7,345 nucleotides of DNA from an uncultured Acidimicrobiaceae bacterium (lineage in GTDB: Bacteria > Actinomycetota > Acidimicrobiia > Acidimicrobiales > Ilumatobacteraceae). How positions within the stretch are numbered: position 1 is the stretch's first letter; the number at the start of each line of letters is the position of its first letter. Of the stretch, positions 5,067-7,345 are shown piece after piece. The stretch spans positions 1 through 7,345 of the forward strand of contig CAIZMV010000229.1 in NCBI GenBank assembly GCA_903934195.1, written 5' to 3'. A model generated the notes under the pieces. It was not told the DNA's origin. It saw only the letters and a program-made list of their open reading frames with translations, and searched no databases. The position numbers and the translations under genes are program-made.

Positions 5067-6298
5067 TTGGCTTCTCCTTGCCCGTCGTGCATATCAATAT
5101 GATGACCCATGCGCTCGCGCTTTGTGCGCAAGTACGCCTCGTTCTCTGGTGTCGGAATTGTGTTCAGTGATACTCGTTCCACAACAGTGAGGCCGTAACC
5201 ACCAAGACCGCCATACTTTGCGGGGTTGTTTGTCATCAGCTTGAGTTCGCGCACACCAAGGTCTGCAAGTATCTGTGCGCCAATGCCGTATTCGCGACTA
5301 TCAACTGGCAATCCCAATTCTGTATTGGCATCAACAGTGTCGAAGCCTTCATCTTGCAGTGAGTACGCACGAATCTTGTGGCCAATACCAATGCCACGAC
5401 CTTCGTGACCACGCAAGTACACAATCACGCCAGCTCCTGCTTCGTCAACCATCTGCATTGCAGTTGCTAGTTGTGGTCCGCAATCGCAACGACGCGAACC
5501 GAACACATCACCAGTGAGACATTCGCTGTGAACGCGAACCAAGATTGGCTCTTTTCCAGTGATTGTTCCCTTCACAAATGCAAGGTGCTCAATGTTGTCA
5601 ATGGTGCTCTTGTATGCAACGCATGTAAACGTGCCGAACTCCGTAGGAACCGATGCTTCGCCCATGCGCTCCACAAGCCGCTCATTGTGTCGGCGGTATT
5701 CAATAAGTTGAGCAATGGAAGACAACAGCAAGTTGTGTTCAGCACAGAACGTACGAAGGTCTGGCAGACGCATCATGGTGCCATCGTCATTCTGAATCTC
5801 GCAGATCACAGCTGCAGGCTCGCACCCAGCCAAACGTGCCAAGTCAACACCAGCTTCTGTATGGCCTGCGCGCTTCAGTACGCCACCGTTGCGTGCACGC
5901 AACGGAAAGATATGTCCTGGGCGAGCAAAAGACTTAAACGTAAGTTTCGGATCTGAAAGTCCACGCAATGTCGCTGCACGATCCGCTGCACTAATTCCTG
6001 TGCTTGTTCCTTCAATAAGGTCAACGGTGTCAGTGAACGCTGTGCGTTGGCTTTCTGTGTTCTGTTCAACCATGAGAGGTAGACGCAAATCATCACAGCG
6101 CTCATCTGTCAATGGTGCACACACCACACCAGTTGAGTACCGCACAATGAATGCCAGTTTCTCTGCCGTAGCAAACTCGGCAGCCATAATGAAGTCGCCT
6201 TCATTTTCGCGGTCTTCATCGTCAACTATGACAACGATTTCACCGCGAGCAATTGCTGCAATTACATCTTCAATGGGGGCAAGGGTGGAATCACTCAT
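5063..6298 (-). CDS. ribBA: Bifunctional 3,4-dihydroxy-2-butanone 4-phosphate synthase / GTP cyclohydrolase II
   Basis: This 411-residue fusion supplies both branches of riboflavin synthesis. The RibB part (about 1-205) has the metal-binding DDEDRENEGDFIMAAE at 26-41 and RPGHIFPLRARNGGV at 126-140, followed by RAGHTEAGVDLARLAG. It makes dihydroxybutanone phosphate from ribulose 5-phosphate. The RibA part (about 215-400) has ECLTGDVFGSRRCDCG, whose cysteines 260, 271 and 273 bind zinc, then LRGHEGRGIGIGHKIRAY and TNNPAKYGGLGGYGL; it opens the GTP ring. The frame is open for 27 codons further upstream, but that stretch lies inside ribD. The ATG at 6298 overlaps the ribD stop as ATGA, has TAGGAA nearby, and gives the standard N-terminus. 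Both catalytic halves look intact. Confidence 0.97.
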   Translation of the reverse strand: MSDSTLAPIEDVIAAIARGEIVVIVDDEDRENEGDFIMAAEFATAEKLAFIVRYSTGVVCAPLTDERCDDLRLPLMVEQNTESQRTAFTDTVDLIEGTSTGISAADRAATLRGLSDPKLTFKSFARPGHIFPLRARNGGVLKRAGHTEAGVDLARLAGCEPAAVICEIQNDDGTMMRLPDLRTFCAEHNLLLSSIAQLIEYRRHNERLVERMGEASVPTEFGTFTCVAYKSTIDNIEHLAFVKGTITGKEPILVRVHSECLTGDVFGSRRCDCGPQLATAMQMVDEAGAGVIVYLRGHEGRGIGIGHKIRAYSLQDEGFDTVDANTELGLPVDSREYGIGAQILADLGVRELKLMTNNPAKYGGLGGYGLTVVERVSLNTIPTPENEAYLRTKRERMGHHIDMHDGQGEAK

Positions 6299-7302
6299 GA
6301 TGTTCCTACTTTCTTTCGTATGGGGTCTAAAACGATTTCTATGTCTGCACCAAGTGCAGTTGCTGATACCAATGTGCAATCAGACAAGGGGAGAGCGTCA
6401 GCGCCAACAAATACGCCGGGCGCGCTGTCACTACCGCTCACAATGGGCGCTACGTGGAATACGTACCTATTAATAAGGCATTGTTCGTGGAACGCAGTGG
6501 CAACTGTTGCACCACCCTCCACCATCAATTGCAGAACGCCTTCGCCGCCCAATGAATCAAGCAAGTCGTCAAGGTTTCCACTCCACACATCGCATGGTTG
6601 CACTTTTGCTGTTCCAGATACTGAACCACTACGTGACAACACAATGCGTCGCGGAGATGCGCCTTCAACATGGCGCACTGTAAGTTCCGGATCATCGGCA
6701 ACAACAGTTCCAGAGCCCACAACTATTGCGTCGCTCTCTGCGCGTAACTGATGCACACGCACGCGAGCTTCTTCACCAGTAATCCACCTAGGCCCATTCG
6801 GAATTGCGGTACGAGCATCAAGAGTGGTTGCCATCTTCAACATCACAAACGGACGACCAGTGCGACGATGATGCAAGTACGGAGCTAACTGTGCCGACAC
6901 TTCATCTGCCAAAACTTCAGTAACAACTTCAATTCCTGCTGCACGCAAAGCGTCAAAGCCAGTTCCAGCAACATGTGAATCTGGATCCGCAATTGCAGCA
7001 ACAACACTCGCAATACCCGCAGAAATAATTGCGTCGGTGCATGGCCCTGTGCGACCAGTATGCGAACACGGTTCCAATGTGGAATACAACGTTGCTCCTC
7101 GAACGTCACTGCCGCCATTGCGCGCAGCATTCATCGCAACAATTTCAGCATGTGGTCCGCCAGGTGGCTGCGTGGCACCTTCGTACACAGAACCATCAGC
7201 ACACACAACAACTGCACCAACCCATGGGTTAGGTCGCGCGTGTGTACGCGCGGTGGCAGCCATATGCATGGCACGACGCATGAGCGTCTCGTGATTGGTC
7301 AT
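6295..7302 (-). CDS. ribD: Bifunctional riboflavin biosynthesis deaminase/reductase RibD
   Basis: This 335-residue enzyme carries out the second and third steps of riboflavin synthesis: deamination of the pyrimidine and NADPH-dependent reduction of its ribosyl chain. The deaminase domain (1-145) has PNPWVGAVVV at 24-33, the zinc and catalytic HAE at 51-53, and EPCSHTGRTGPC at 77-88, giving zinc ligands His51, Cys79 and Cys88. The reductase domain (about 148-330) starts with GRPFVMLKMATTLDAR and has the nucleotide-binding VEGGA at 261-265. The ATG at 7302 has AAGGA six bases upstream. It is the first gene behind the FMN riboswitch and overlaps ribBA at ATGA. Length and motifs are normal. Confidence 0.96.
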   Translation of the reverse strand: MTNHETLMRRAMHMAATARTHARPNPWVGAVVVCADGSVYEGATQPPGGPHAEIVAMNAARNGGSDVRGATLYSTLEPCSHTGRTGPCTDAIISAGIASVVAAIADPDSHVAGTGFDALRAAGIEVVTEVLADEVSAQLAPYLHHRRTGRPFVMLKMATTLDARTAIPNGPRWITGEEARVRVHQLRAESDAIVVGSGTVVADDPELTVRHVEGASPRRIVLSRSGSVSGTAKVQPCDVWSGNLDDLLDSLGGEGVLQLMVEGGATVATAFHEQCLINRYVFHVAPIVSGSDSAPGVFVGADALPLSDCTLVSATALGADIEIVLDPIRKKVGTS

Positions 7303-7308
7303 GTTGTG

Positions 7309-7345
7309 TCCTTGCTCCCATCCGGACTCTTACCGTCGGCCTCAG
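7309..7345 (-). promoter_or_regulatory. FMN riboswitch (RFN element), 3' part only
   Basis: Read on the minus strand, the segment contains GGCCGACGGTAAGAGTCC followed by GGATGGGAGCAAGGA. This closely matches the conserved 3' end of the RFN element (GCCGACnGU-n-AGUC-GGAUGgGAGaaGGA). The 5' half lies beyond the window edge. The AAGGA at its 3' end is also the ribD ribosome-binding site, and only 6 bases separate it from the ATG. FMN binding would therefore be expected to control translation start, and through the ATGA overlaps also ribBA and ribH. Confidence 0.92.

Noticed and set aside
6299..6379. N-terminal extension of ribBA by 27 residues
   Set aside because: The extension lies inside ribD, has no family similarity and no ribosome site of its own. 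The ATG at 6298 gives the ATGA overlap and the usual RibB N-terminus.
1..7345. CRISPR array, tRNA or rRNA gene, insertion sequence or phage attachment site
   Set aside because: No regularly spaced repeats, cloverleaf sequences, transposase genes or terminal repeats were seen on either strand.

Overview
The window looks like a piece of chromosome from a compact actinobacterium, most likely a member of Acidimicrobiia or a similar aquatic lineage. This is inferred from base composition near half GC, a CIRCE-controlled groES-groEL operon, several apparently leaderless genes with TANNNT -10 boxes, very short intergenic gaps, and a riboflavin operon behind an FMN riboswitch. No marker here fixes the genus.

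Left part (1-2110): a heat-shock unit on the plus strand. A HrcA-type CIRCE element and a small leader hairpin precede groES and groEL, which are 8 bases apart. A strong 15-bp hairpin lies downstream as terminator.

Middle part (2111-3308): three tightly packed plus-strand genes. They encode a small hydrophobic membrane protein of unknown function, a 56-residue unknown protein, and a Nudix CoA pyrophosphatase whose GTG start overlaps the previous stop (GTGA). The first two lack Shine-Dalgarno sites and have a -10 box exactly 6 bases before the ATG.

Accessory-looking part (3309-4587): a secreted prokaryotic phospholipase A2 on the minus strand, then a divergent two-gene toxin-antitoxin-like cassette (HTH protein followed by PIN-domain RNase). 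A perfect 16-bp palindrome covers the -10 box of the cassette, which suggests autorepression. The cassette converges on ribH, and the two stop codons share one CTAG.

Right part (4584-7345, minus strand): an operon ribD-ribBA-ribH for riboflavin synthesis. Both junctions are ATGA overlaps, and the 3' end of an FMN riboswitch ends at the ribD ribosome-binding site. Riboflavin synthase (ribE/ribC) is missing from the cluster, so the last step must be encoded elsewhere. Apart from the TA-like cassette with its operator, the window is mostly conserved housekeeping; I found no clearly new system, but the HTH-PIN cassette, the phospholipase next to it and the 56-residue Nudix partner merit a second look.
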